The notes beneath the pieces are model-generated. The model ran no database searches. It was not told the origin of the DNA and saw only the letters and a list, made by a program, of their open reading frames with translations. A program made the position numbers and the translations under genes. DNA of 64,000 nucleotides from Nitrospirota bacterium (GTDB taxonomy: Bacteria; Nitrospirota_A; Leptospirillia; Leptospirillales; Leptospirillaceae): the NCBI GenBank assembly GCA_021838585.1, contig JAKCDE010000002.1, forward strand, positions 89,180-153,179. The letters are read 5' to 3'. The first letter of the stretch is position 1. Each line of letters starts with the position of its first letter. Below, piece by piece: positions 52,786 through 61,112 of the stretch.

Positions 52786-54222
52786 TCAGTCCTTCAGAAC
52801 CCAGGTATCCTTGCTCCCCCCGCCCTGGGAGGAGTTGACGATCAGGGAGTCTTTTTTCAGGGCCACCCGGGTGAGGCCTCCGGGCGTGACATAGAGTCCC
52901 TTTCCATAGAGGATGTACGGGCGAAGATCGACGTGGCGTCCTTCCAAATGGTCATCGACGAGGACCGGGGCCCGCGAAAGGGACAGTGTCTCCTGGGCGA
53001 TGTAATTCCTGGGATTTGCCTGGATGCGCTCCCGGAAGTTCTCTCTTTCGGTCCGTGATGCGGTCGGTCCGATCAGCATGCCGTATCCCCCGGAGTCGTT
53101 GGTGGTTTTGATCACCATATTCTGAAGATTGTCGAGAACATGGCTCCGGTCCGCCGGATCGGAGCAGACCCAGGTCGGGACATTCCTGAGAATCGGGGCC
53201 TCTTTCAGATAATAATCGATGATCTTCGGGATAAAGGCATAGACGGCCTTGTCGTCGGCGACCCCTGTGCCCGGAGCGTTTGCGATGGCCACCTTGCCGG
53301 ACCGGTAGACATTCATGATTCCGGGGACTCCGAGGAGGGAGTCGGCCCGGAAGACCAACGGATCAAGGAAGTCATCGTCAATCCGCCGGTAAACGACATC
53401 GACCCGGCGGGGTCCCTGGGTGGTCCTCATGAAGAGCAGGCCGTCCGAGACATGGAGGTCGGCCGGTTCCACGAGTTCGATGCCCATCTGCTGGGCCAGA
53501 AAGGAGTGTTCGAAGTAGGCCGAATTGTAGGTCCCCGGCGTCAGGAGGACGACCGTGGGGGAGTCGTTCGTGGGGCTGAGCGATTCCAGGGCTTCCAGGA
53601 GGCGCAGGGGGTAGTCGTCGACGGACCGGATCCTGGAGGTGCCGAAGGAGGCGGAGAAGGTCCGTTTGAGGACATGTCGGTTTTCGAGGACATAGGAGAC
53701 CCCTGACGGGCATCTGAGATTGTCTTCCAGAACGAAGAATTCTCCGCTCCTGTCCCGGACAAGGTCTGACCCGGTGATATGGCACCAGATTCCCCCGGGA
53801 ACGCGGATCCCGCGGCATTCGGGACGGTAGGCCGGCGAGGACAGGATCACCTCTTCCGGAATGACCTTGTCCCGGAGAATCGTTTGACCGGAGTAGAGGT
53901 CTTCGAGAAAGAGGTTGAGCGCCAGGACACGCTGTTTCAGGCCTTCTTCGACTGTTTTCCATTCCCCGGCCCCGATCACCCGGGGAATGATGTCGAAGGG
54001 CATGATTTTCTCAAGTCCCCTGTCATCGTTGTAGACGGTAAAGGTGACACCCATCCGGTAAAGGGCCATTTCCGCGGCCTTCTGAAGCCTTCCCAGCTCT
54101 CCTTCGGGAAGAGAGTCCAGCAGTTCGAAGAGAACCTTTGATGAAGATCGGGGAAGACCGGGGGCCGCGACGAGTTCATCGTAAAAGTGACCGGGGTCGT
54201 AGTTTTTCAGGAGAGAGTTCAT
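52786..54222 (-). CDS. Circularly permuted ATP-grasp type 2 protein
   Basis: A predicted amide-bond-forming ligase of 478 residues. The ATG at 54222 has AAGGAG eight bases upstream; a longer frame to 54306 lacks support. Family landmarks include 'VTFTVYNDDRGLEKIMPFDI', 'SGEFFVLEDNLRCPSGVSYVLENR', 'TPGTYNSAYFEHSFLAQQMG' and 'VIKTTNDSGGYGMLIGP'. It is first in the operon and carries the sigma-54-type promoter. The product is unknown in this family. Confidence 0.9.
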   Translation of the reverse strand: MNSLLKNYDPGHFYDELVAAPGLPRSSSKVLFELLDSLPEGELGRLQKAAEMALYRMGVTFTVYNDDRGLEKIMPFDIIPRVIGAGEWKTVEEGLKQRVLALNLFLEDLYSGQTILRDKVIPEEVILSSPAYRPECRGIRVPGGIWCHITGSDLVRDRSGEFFVLEDNLRCPSGVSYVLENRHVLKRTFSASFGTSRIRSVDDYPLRLLEALESLSPTNDSPTVVLLTPGTYNSAYFEHSFLAQQMGIELVEPADLHVSDGLLFMRTTQGPRRVDVVYRRIDDDFLDPLVFRADSLLGVPGIMNVYRSGKVAIANAPGTGVADDKAVYAFIPKIIDYYLKEAPILRNVPTWVCSDPADRSHVLDNLQNMVIKTTNDSGGYGMLIGPTASRTERENFRERIQANPRNYIAQETLSLSRAPVLVDDHLEGRHVDLRPYILYGKGLYVTPGGLTRVALKKDSLIVNSSQGGGSKDTWVLKD

Positions 54223-54276
54223 GGACGGGCTCCTTGACCGGTGCGTGGAAATGACGGATTCTTTCGCTGACTCATA

Positions 54277-54294
54277 ATGCAAACCCGATGCCAA
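54277..54294 (-). promoter_or_regulatory. Candidate sigma-54 promoter for the Anbu operon
   Basis: On the minus strand the sequence TTGGCATCGGGTTTGCAT has the invariant GG and GC exactly 10 bases apart, with TGGCA and TTGCA halves matching the sigma-54 consensus. The predicted start is about 54267, 45 bases before the ATP-grasp ATG. It would need RpoN and an enhancer-binding protein, not visible in this window. Confidence 0.55.
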
Positions 54295-54354
54295 TCTTTT
54301 TTCCATTCAGGGGGGGCTCATCCGTTTGTGCCAGTCCTCGGGAAAGAAGAGGAA

Positions 54355-54384
54355 TGGACAAATATGTCGGCAATATCACATAAA
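54355..54384 (+). promoter_or_regulatory. Candidate promoter of the GNAT gene
   Basis: TGGACA (54355-54360), 18-base spacer, CATAAA (54379-54384), in the divergent gap with the Anbu operon. Confidence 0.3.
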
Positions 54385-54466
54385 GAGACTGTCTTCTCAC
54401 AGGCTTCCGCCTTTGATGCGAGGTTAGGGAGCCTGCCCGGAGGCGACAATCCCTGAAAGGAGTCCC

Positions 54467-54940
54467 ATGACATTTCCTGTGGTTTCACCCGCCGTTCCGG
54501 AAGATCTTCCTCAACTGGCAGGGCTTCTGGCGGATCTTTTTTCGAGGGAGAGGGATTTCAGGATCGACACCGAGCGCCAGCTGAGAGGGCTTCGGATGAT
54601 TTTGGACGCTCCTGAGGCGGGGACTGTCCTCGTGGTGCGGGATCTCTCCGGAAATGTAGACGGAATGGTGAGCATTCAGCTTCTGGTGTCGACCGCGGCG
54701 GGGGGGATTTCGGGACAGATCGAAGATCTGGTGGTACGGGCCGGGGCGCGTTCCCGGGGGCTGGGCTCCCGGCTTCTGGAGGGGGCCCTTTCGTGGGGTC
54801 GGGTCCGGGGAGCTGTCCGCTTCCACCTGGCGCTTTTGGAGGACAATGACTTCGCCCGTTCCTTCTACCTTCACAGGGGATTCAGGGAATCCCGCATGAG
54901 GCTCCTCTACCGGTACGAGGGGGCGGGGGATTCCGACTGA
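54467..54940 (+). CDS. GNAT-family N-acetyltransferase
   Basis: A 157-residue acetyltransferase. 'IEDLVVRAGARSRGLGSRLL' is the acetyl-CoA pyrophosphate loop (RxxGxG) and 'EDNDFARSFYLHRGFRES' the C-terminal motif B. The ATG follows AAAGGAG. GNATs sometimes accompany ATP-grasp/Anbu gene sets; here it is divergent from that operon and the association may be by chance. Substrate unknown. Confidence 0.85.
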   Translation: MTFPVVSPAVPEDLPQLAGLLADLFSRERDFRIDTERQLRGLRMILDAPEAGTVLVVRDLSGNVDGMVSIQLLVSTAAGGISGQIEDLVVRAGARSRGLGSRLLEGALSWGRVRGAVRFHLALLEDNDFARSFYLHRGFRESRMRLLYRYEGAGDSD

Positions 54941-55030
54941 AGGTCGGGACGAGAGTGGATCCGGCTCAGATGTTCTTTCCTGAGACGATCTCCTAAGGGG
55001 AGAGAAATCATCCGGGGTCCTCTCGACCTA

Positions 55031-55058
55031 TTGGAAAATTCCTCTCCTGATCCATAAT
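55031..55058 (+). promoter_or_regulatory. Candidate promoter of the cysteine-repeat lipoprotein
   Basis: TTGGAA (55031-55036), 16-base spacer, CATAAT (55053-55058); leader of about 60 bases to the ATG at 55124. Confidence 0.4.
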
Positions 55059-55123
55059 AGTGACGAACCAGGAAATGCCGTGGGGCGACAGGGTCGGATC
55101 AGAAAACGTTGTCCGGAGGAGAG

Positions 55124-56230
55124 ATGGGCACTGATTGGGGAATGAGAAGCCGGAAGACAGGCGGGGCTTTTGTCCTGCTGGTTCTTTTCCTGGCGGGCTG
55201 TCAGGCGCCGTCTGCGCTCCTCTGGCTCCTGGCCTACACCCCCTCCGGGGCCGAGCCGTCCGCCATCGCGTGTCCGTCGCCCCAGAGCTGCATTGCGGTC
55301 GGACAGTCTGGGCTCTTCCTGGTCTCCCAGAACGGGGGGCAACTGTGGGTCCCGGCCAACAGCGGCCTCGGGGCCGCTCTCGCGAATTTCAACCTGACCT
55401 CGATCGCCTGTCTGTCGGGGAGCCAGTGCACCATCGTCGGAAACCAGGGCCTGATCCTTCAAAGCATCAACGGAGGGCAGAGCTTTTCCATTACCAATGT
55501 GACCACCAACGGAAATCTGACGTTCAACGAGGTGGTCTGCCAGAGTTCGGGCACTCCCGCCTGTGCCATCGTGGGGGACAACAATACCCTTTTGCTTCAG
55601 AACAGCTCCGGGGCGTCCTGGACAGCGGACCTCAATGTTCTTTCGGCGGCCATAGGACCGGCCAACTTCAACCAGGTCTTTCTCCTCGGCTCCTCGATCT
55701 GGATTTCGGCCTCGAACACCTCGGGGACCGGGATGAATGCCCTCCTCTATTCGGGGGACGGAGGCCAGACCTGGACCCTGATCGTCGTTCCCCAGGTCCT
55801 GGCTCCCCAGGGGGTGAGCGGGGTGGGCTGTCTCTCGGTCTCCACCTGTTATGTGGACGGGACGGGGGCCCTTCTCGAGACGACGGACGGGGGAGCAACC
55901 TGGTCCTCGGCCCTTATCCTGGGAGAGGGCGGGGCTCAGATGCCACCCTCCCTGACGGGGATCTACATCGGTCCCGGAAGCACCATTTTCGCCTATGGTG
56001 AGAATGGGGCCCTCTACCAGGTGACTTCCCTGGCCGGGGGATCGGTTTCGGGGGAGGCGGCCGTTCCGCAGATCCTTCCTCCGACCTCCACCCAGCTCTC
56101 CTTCACCGGCATGGTCTGCCCCCAGGCGCTTTCCTGCTATGTGGCGGGAAATTCGCTTGCCATTTCAGGGGGGATCTTCTACGCTAGTCCCAGTGGCTCC
56201 CCGGGAAACGGCTCAACGGGGGCTCTCTGA
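55124..56230 (+). CDS. Lipoprotein with cysteine-paired beta-propeller-like repeats
   Basis: A 368-residue lipoprotein (lipobox 'LFLAGCQAP'). ATG 55124 has a perfect GGAGGAG. The body contains repeated modules of the YCF48/BNR type, each with 'GQxW/GGATW'-like turns. At least five modules carry a cysteine pair, for example 'IACPSPQSCIAVG', 'IACLSGSQCTIVG', 'VVCQSSGTPACAIVG', 'VGCLSVSTCYVDG' and 'MVCPQALSCYVAG'. The pairs probably form disulfides in each blade. Exact function unknown. Confidence 0.7.
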   Translation: MGTDWGMRSRKTGGAFVLLVLFLAGCQAPSALLWLLAYTPSGAEPSAIACPSPQSCIAVGQSGLFLVSQNGGQLWVPANSGLGAALANFNLTSIACLSGSQCTIVGNQGLILQSINGGQSFSITNVTTNGNLTFNEVVCQSSGTPACAIVGDNNTLLLQNSSGASWTADLNVLSAAIGPANFNQVFLLGSSIWISASNTSGTGMNALLYSGDGGQTWTLIVVPQVLAPQGVSGVGCLSVSTCYVDGTGALLETTDGGATWSSALILGEGGAQMPPSLTGIYIGPGSTIFAYGENGALYQVTSLAGGSVSGEAAVPQILPPTSTQLSFTGMVCPQALSCYVAGNSLAISGGIFYASPSGSPGNGSTGAL

Positions 56231-56252
56231 ATGTCAATATAAGGAGGTGTTT

Positions 56253-56831
56253 ATGGAGTTAAGAATGAAGCGGCTGGGGCTTGGAATGGCCCTCTTGGCT
56301 TTGACGACGGTCCTGTCCGGATGCTACGGCCAGTTCGCCCTGGTGCACACCCTCTACAAGGCGAATGGAAGCGTACAGAACAAGTGGGCGCGATCGGGTC
56401 TGACGGCGCTCATGGTCATTCTTCCAGTCTACGGACTTGCCGGGCTGGGAGATGTCATCATCTTCAACCCCATCGAGTTCTGGAGCCATGTGAACCCCAT
56501 TACCAACAAGCCCTCCGTGGCCTCCTCCCGGACCCAGGGCCCCGGAGCCGATCCTTCGAAGGATCCCGACGGGTGGCTCTCCCGGTCGGACAAGGCCGGA
56601 TCCCGCATCCTCCTCGCCTGGCACTATGATGCCGTTGCCAAGAATCTCTCGGCCATCCGGATCGCCTCCGAAAAGGACGGCCGTCCCTCCGTGACGCTCT
56701 ACCAATCGGCCATGCCGCTTGACGGGCATCTGGGGGCTACGCCCCGGGTCAAGGCCGTGACCTTTGACCACGGTCACCCTGTGACGACCATGACCGGAGG
56801 GGACATTTTCTCGGGACCGGTTCGCCTGTAA
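56253..56831 (+). CDS. DUF3332-type lipoprotein
   Basis: A 192-residue lipoprotein with lipobox 'TVLSGCYGQFAL'. The segment 'FALVHTLYKANGSVQNKWAR' followed by 'ILPVYGLAGLGDVIIFNPIEFW' is the DUF3332 pattern, which includes two hydrophobic stretches near residues 50-75. ATG with AAGGAGG upstream, 22 bases after the previous gene, so probably one transcript. Function not established. Confidence 0.8.
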   Translation: MELRMKRLGLGMALLALTTVLSGCYGQFALVHTLYKANGSVQNKWARSGLTALMVILPVYGLAGLGDVIIFNPIEFWSHVNPITNKPSVASSRTQGPGADPSKDPDGWLSRSDKAGSRILLAWHYDAVAKNLSAIRIASEKDGRPSVTLYQSAMPLDGHLGATPRVKAVTFDHGHPVTTMTGGDIFSGPVRL

Positions 56832-56860
56832 CGGAAAATTCAGAAAGAAACCGCTTGGGG

Positions 56861-56893
56861 AGGGGGGAAGCCCGTCGGGCTTTCCCCCTCTTT
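56861..56893. terminator. Strong hairpin terminator between convergent genes
   Basis: AGGGGGGAAGCCC (56861-56873) pairs with GGGCTTTCCCCCT (56877-56889) around a GTC loop: 13 base pairs with one G-U wobble. A short CTTT follows. Position between converging genes suggests it serves both strands. Confidence 0.65.
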
Positions 56894-56904
56894 GCGTTGG
56901 AGGA

Positions 56905-57204
56905 TCAGGATCCCGGAGTGGAAGAGGGCGTCCGGTCCTTGTCGATGGTGGCCCGGAAGGCCTTCCATCCTTCGCGGACCGCCTCGGCATAGCGTTCCTT
57001 TTTGGCGGGAAGGTCGTGCTTGAGGTGTTCGATCCCTTCCTCGAACTCTTCCTCGGCCTCCTCGCGAAGCGCGCGCGCCTTGTCGGCGATTTTTCTCCGG
57101 GTTTCGGCCCCCGAAGCGGGAGCGAGAAGGACCCCGGCGAGTGCCCCCAATGCCAGCCCTGTCAAAAAGAGGGCAAGTCCTGTATCATTCCTGTCACTGG
57201 CCAT
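56905..57204 (-). CDS. YtxH-type membrane-associated protein
   Basis: A 99-residue protein with an N-terminal hydrophobic helix 'LFLTGLALGALAGVLLAPAS' followed by a charged helical tail, the YtxH pattern. These small proteins are linked to stress and envelope function, with no defined activity. It overlaps the upstream DUF948 gene by 11 bases. Confidence 0.75.
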   Translation of the reverse strand: MASDRNDTGLALFLTGLALGALAGVLLAPASGAETRRKIADKARALREEAEEEFEEGIEHLKHDLPAKKERYAEAVREGWKAFRATIDKDRTPSSTPGS

Positions 57205-57640
57205 GGCGATTCTCCTGTGTGTTGGGAGTTGAAGATGTGGGGGAAAGAGGCGGGCGAGGCTCTTTCAGGACCTCCCGGGCCCTGGAAAATCCGGCGGCGA
57301 GCCCCCGGACGATCCTGAACAGGCTGGTGGCGGCATGGACGGGCCCTCCTCCCGCCTTCAGGATCGGGGAGATCAGGGACAGGAGGGGATTCCGGGTGAG
57401 GGTTCCGATCCCTTCCTCGATCGTTCGGTAATGCTCGGTGGTTCTCCTGACGACGGGTTCGACCTCTTCGGCCATGCGGCGAAGGCTTTCGACGAGGGGA
57501 ACAACGGCCGTTTCGAGGTCCCGGGTCGACGATTCGACGCGGTCGAGCACCTTGAGCGCCCGAAAAAGAAAAAAGAGGATCCCGGTGACAAGTATTGCCG
57601 CTAAAATCACCAGAAGCAGAAGGGCCGTTCGGGTGTCCAT
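57194..57640 (-). CDS. DUF948-type membrane protein
   Basis: A 148-residue protein with one N-terminal membrane helix (residues ~6-28) and a long helical region beyond. It matches DUF948 proteins, which regularly pair with YtxH proteins as here. Function is not known. Confidence 0.75.
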   Translation of the reverse strand: MDTRTALLLLVILAAILVTGILFFLFRALKVLDRVESSTRDLETAVVPLVESLRRMAEEVEPVVRRTTEHYRTIEEGIGTLTRNPLLSLISPILKAGGGPVHAATSLFRIVRGLAAGFSRAREVLKEPRPPLSPTSSTPNTQENRHGQ

Positions 57641-57699
57641 GGGCGAACCTTTCCGCGGGTGTTCATGAGTGTGTGTGGATAAACGATGAAGCTGTCACC

Positions 57700-57727
57700 A
57701 TGGTACCGGAACAGGGGAATTTTTCAA
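57700..57727 (-). promoter_or_regulatory. Candidate promoter of the DUF948-YtxH pair
   Basis: Minus-strand TTGAAA (57727-57722), 16-base spacer, TACCAT (57705-57700), about 60 bases upstream of the DUF948 start. Confidence 0.4.
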
Positions 57728-57761
57728 AGTTCAAGCAAGGGAACTTCCGGGGAGGAAGTCT

Positions 57762-59474
57762 TTGAACGGTGACTTCTTCCGGAAGCTGACCTTCCTTCTC
57801 CCGACCGTGATCGTGGTCGGGATTCTGTCGGGGGTCGTGCTCCTTTTTTCCCGCACCCCGCCGTCGGGGGTTCCCGTCATTCCCCGTGAGGATCTTGCCG
57901 ACCTTCCCGGAGACATCCTGCACTCCCTGTTTCGACTCTTCCTGGCCTACCTCCTCTCTCTGGCCTTCGCCTACCTGTATGGTTTCGCCGCCGCCTTGAC
58001 CCGGTGGGGACCCCGAATTCTCATCCCCGTTCTGGACATTCTGCAGTCGATTCCCGTCCTGGGATTCTTTCCGGCGGTCGTTCTGATGATGATTCCCCTC
58101 TTCCCGACCACGAAGATGGGGGTGGAGGCGGCTTCGGTCGTCCTGATCGCGACCAGCATGGCCTGGAACATGGCCTTTGCCGTCTACGAATCGGTGCGGA
58201 CCGCCCCCCCCGATCTCCTGGACCTGTTCCGGGGCATCCGGGCGCCTTCCGGGTTGTGGGTCGCCCGATTTCTCGTCCCCCTGACTCTTCCCAAGGTCGT
58301 CTACAACTCCGTTCTCTCCTGGACGGCCGGATGGTACTTCCTGATCGCCTGCGAGATGATCGCCCTGGGTCCCGTCCATTACGAGCTTCCCGGGCTGGGA
58401 AGCTTTCTGGTGGCCAGTACGGAAAAGGGACGGTTCGGGGAGGCCCTTTTGGGAATCGGGGCCCTGATCGTGACGGTGATGGTCCTGGATGTTCTTGTTT
58501 TCCGACCCTCTCTCGTCTGGTCGCACACCTTCCAGATTGGAGAGGTGGAAGGGCCCTTTTCCCGGGTCTCCTCCCCGGTCTATGATTTTCTGGCTTCCTC
58601 CGAGGGGCTGGTCCGCCTCAGAAGAAGAGTTGCCCGGACATTGGGCCGATTGTCGCGGATTCCCTGGCGGGAAGGGCGTATCGTGCCGCGGTCCCTTTCC
58701 CCCTCCTTCCGCTTTCTGTTGCGGGCCGGGGGAGGGTTCCTGGTGGGCTTCATCATCGCGAAAGGGCTTTTCGCGGGAGCCCATGTGGTGTCGGGGTGGA
58801 TCCGGCAGGGGATTCCCTGGGCCTCGCTGGGAGAGCTTCCGGCCGATCTCGTCTTTTCCATGCTTCGCCTGATGGCAGGATATCTGCTGAGCCTTCTCTG
58901 GACCATTCCGCTGGCTTACTGGGTCTTCCGGACCCCCCGCCTGTCGCGGATCATCTTCCCGCTTGCGGAGGTGATGGCATCGGTTCCGGCCACCGCGCTC
59001 TTCCCATTCGTGATTGTCCTGGTGGTCCAGAAGCTTCACAGCATGAACCTGGCCTCGGTGATTCTCCTGATGTCGGGCATGCAGTGGTACCTGCTCTTTA
59101 ATCTGCTCTCGGGGGTGGGGACCTTTCCCTCCGAGCTTCGGGAGGTGTCCCTCACCTTCGGTGTCAGGGGGACGCTGTTTCTCCGGAAGGTCTTTCTCCC
59201 CTTCCTGATGCCCTCCCTCGTGACCGGCTCCATTACCGCCTTCGGGGGGGGGTGGAACGCCCTCATCGTCTCCGAGTATGTGGTTTACGCCCAGAAGGAC
59301 TACGGGGTTCGGGGAGTGGGCGCCTTTCTCGACAGGGCGACCTATTCCGGAGGCCATCCGGTCCTCATCGTGGCCGCTCTTTTGGTCATGACCGCGGCGG
59401 TCGTGGCCGCGAACAGGCTTTTCTGGGTCCCCCTCTACGATCGTGTGACGCGAAGGTACGGGTATGACGTCTAG
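57762..59474 (+). CDS. ABC transporter permease, two fused NitT-type domains
   Basis: A 570-residue membrane protein with two copies of the BPD_transp_1 permease domain in tandem (about 60-255 and 355-560), each with several helices and a cytoplasmic EAA-like loop. The arrangement matches nitrate/sulfonate/bicarbonate (NitT/TauT) type importers with fused permeases. TTG start with GGAGG upstream. The downstream ATPase gene overlaps by 11 bases. No periplasmic binding protein gene is nearby, so the substrate is open. Confidence 0.85.
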   Translation: MNGDFFRKLTFLLPTVIVVGILSGVVLLFSRTPPSGVPVIPREDLADLPGDILHSLFRLFLAYLLSLAFAYLYGFAAALTRWGPRILIPVLDILQSIPVLGFFPAVVLMMIPLFPTTKMGVEAASVVLIATSMAWNMAFAVYESVRTAPPDLLDLFRGIRAPSGLWVARFLVPLTLPKVVYNSVLSWTAGWYFLIACEMIALGPVHYELPGLGSFLVASTEKGRFGEALLGIGALIVTVMVLDVLVFRPSLVWSHTFQIGEVEGPFSRVSSPVYDFLASSEGLVRLRRRVARTLGRLSRIPWREGRIVPRSLSPSFRFLLRAGGGFLVGFIIAKGLFAGAHVVSGWIRQGIPWASLGELPADLVFSMLRLMAGYLLSLLWTIPLAYWVFRTPRLSRIIFPLAEVMASVPATALFPFVIVLVVQKLHSMNLASVILLMSGMQWYLLFNLLSGVGTFPSELREVSLTFGVRGTLFLRKVFLPFLMPSLVTGSITAFGGGWNALIVSEYVVYAQKDYGVRGVGAFLDRATYSGGHPVLIVAALLVMTAAVVAANRLFWVPLYDRVTRRYGYDV

Positions 59475-60228
59475 ACGGTCCGACTTCCTGAGTCTCCGGA
59501 ATGTCGCGCGGGACTTTACCCGGGAGACCCGTTCCTATCGGGCGATCGACAACCTTTCCCTCGATGTGGAGGAGGGGGAGTTCGTTGCGATCGTCGGGCC
59601 CTCGGGCTGCGGAAAGTCGACCCTTCTTCGGATCCTCCAGGGGCTGATCCCGCCGACATCGGGAGAGGTCTTCTACAAGGACCGTCCCCAGGACGGGGTG
59701 AATTCGGACATGGCCATGGTGTTCCAGGGCTTCGCCCTTCTCCCGTGGTTATCGGTCCGGGACAACGTGGCTCTGGGTCTTGTTGCGCGTGGAAGGAAAC
59801 CTTCCGAGATCGACCGGACGGTGTCATTCTACATCGACAAGGTGGGACTGGAAGGATACGAAGAGGCCTATCCTCGCGAGCTGTCCGGAGGGATGAAGCA
59901 GCGGGTGGGCCTCGCCCGGGCCCTGGCGATCGAACCCCGGATCCTTCTCATGGACGAGCCATTCTCGAATCTTGACGCTCTGACCTCGGTGACCCTCCGG
60001 GACGAGGTCCTCATGCTCTGGCAGGATCCGGAGATGCCGGTCCGGACGATCATCATGGTGACCCACATCATCGAAGAGGCCATCCAGATGGCCGACAGGG
60101 TTGTCGTTCTCTCCAGGCGACCAACCCATGTCGTGAGGGAGATCGCGGTGGATCTGCCCCGTCCGAGAAGCCGGAAACACCCCGAGTTCGAACGGCTTTC
60201 GGACGAAATTTTTTCTCTCATTTCCTGA
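59464..60228 (+). CDS. ABC transporter ATPase, NitT/TauT type
   Basis: A 254-residue ABC ATPase. Walker A 'VGPSGCGKSTLLRIL', signature 'LSGGMKQRVGLARAL', Walker B 'ILLMDEPFSNLD' and the H-loop 'IIMVTHIIEEA' are intact. The closest pattern is SsuB/NrtD-type ATPases. It partners the fused permease upstream and the AAA-associated protein downstream. Confidence 0.93.
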   Translation: MTSRRSDFLSLRNVARDFTRETRSYRAIDNLSLDVEEGEFVAIVGPSGCGKSTLLRILQGLIPPTSGEVFYKDRPQDGVNSDMAMVFQGFALLPWLSVRDNVALGLVARGRKPSEIDRTVSFYIDKVGLEGYEEAYPRELSGGMKQRVGLARALAIEPRILLMDEPFSNLDALTSVTLRDEVLMLWQDPEMPVRTIIMVTHIIEEAIQMADRVVVLSRRPTHVVREIAVDLPRPRSRKHPEFERLSDEIFSLIS

Positions 60229-60277
60229 TGACAGGCAAAGGAATTCATGGCGCGTCATACGACAAGGAGGAAGGGTG

Positions 60278-60760
60278 ATGGAAGGCGAACCTGAGCCTTA
60301 TACGGGGATCAGTCGGATTATCGGTCTTCTCAAGATCCTGAAGGAGAAGGGAGGGGCCTCCGATCTCTACCAGCTCGGCGTCGATCTCCATCTCGAACTG
60401 GGCGAAGAGCTTCAGATCGTGAAGGCTGCCGAATCCCTGGGATTCGTCATCACCCCCGAAAGCGATATCGCGCTCACCCCTCTGGGAGAGGAGATCCTGG
60501 AAAAGGACATCAACGGCCGGAAGAAGCTGATCCGGGAGCGTCTGTTGACCCTTCCTCTTTTTTCCAGGGTTTTCGAATGGCTCGAAGCGGAGGAGGAGGA
60601 GAGCCTTTCCATGGAGCCGCTCAAGCGGAAAATCGGAGAAGCCTTTCCGAACGAGGATGTGGACACCGCTTTTTCGATGCTCGTCAATTGGGGACGTTAC
60701 GCCGAACTTTTCGGGTACAATGCCGCCCGGGAAGAGCTCTACGTCGACCGGGGTGTCTAG
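60278..60760 (+). CDS. AAA-associated domain protein of the ABC transporter
   Basis: A 160-residue protein resembling the C-terminal 'AAA-associated' domain that is normally fused to NitT-type ABC ATPases: 'RIIGLLKILKEKGGASDLYQLG' and 'ALTPLGEEILEKDINGRKKL'. Here it is a separate gene 49 bases after the ATPase. ATG 60278 follows AAGGAGG; GTG 60275 is an alternative. It probably acts as a regulatory or winged-helix-like partner of the ATPase. Confidence 0.78.
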   Translation: MEGEPEPYTGISRIIGLLKILKEKGGASDLYQLGVDLHLELGEELQIVKAAESLGFVITPESDIALTPLGEEILEKDINGRKKLIRERLLTLPLFSRVFEWLEAEEEESLSMEPLKRKIGEAFPNEDVDTAFSMLVNWGRYAELFGYNAAREELYVDRGV

Positions 60761-60772
60761 GATCCGGGAATG

Positions 60773-61015
60773 TCAGCTTCTGTTTGCGGAAAGAATCTTT
60801 TTCTTCTCCTCCTCGAGGTCGGAGATTCTCCTCCTGAAGGCGGCGATCTGGGACTCGATCTCGTGAATTCGCTCCGAGGGCGAGAGAGTCTGCCGGTCCG
60901 GGTTTTCCGCGAGCCTGCGCTTGCGGTCGGAGAGATAATAGGCGGCCCCGAGCATCGTGAGGATGGTCAGGATGATGGTGGCATAGAGGAACAGATGGTA
61001 AAGGGATTGGTCCAT
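60773..61015 (-). CDS. Small membrane/coiled-coil protein
   Basis: An 80-residue protein starting at ATG 61015, with AGGAAG five bases upstream. It has one membrane helix (about 8-28) followed by a basic segment and a coiled coil ('IHEIESQIAAFRRRISDLEE'). Longer frames upstream run into unlikely sequence. Family unknown. It converges on the ABC-associated gene. Confidence 0.55.
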   Translation of the reverse strand: MDQSLYHLFLYATIILTILTMLGAAYYLSDRKRRLAENPDRQTLSPSERIHEIESQIAAFRRRISDLEEEKKKILSANRS

Positions 61016-61112
61016 GGTTCTTCCTGTCGGCGAACGTGGAATCGTCAAAAGGCCCTGAACAAGGCCCATTGTACCCCGATTTGCCGGGAAGAAAAATCCC
61101 TGGAGGTTTTCC

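Noticed and set aside
57674..57682. Perfect DnaA-box 9-mer TGTGGATAA
   Set aside because: A single copy in 64 kb is expected by chance about half the time. No cluster of boxes or AT-rich unwinding element is nearby, so no origin is claimed.
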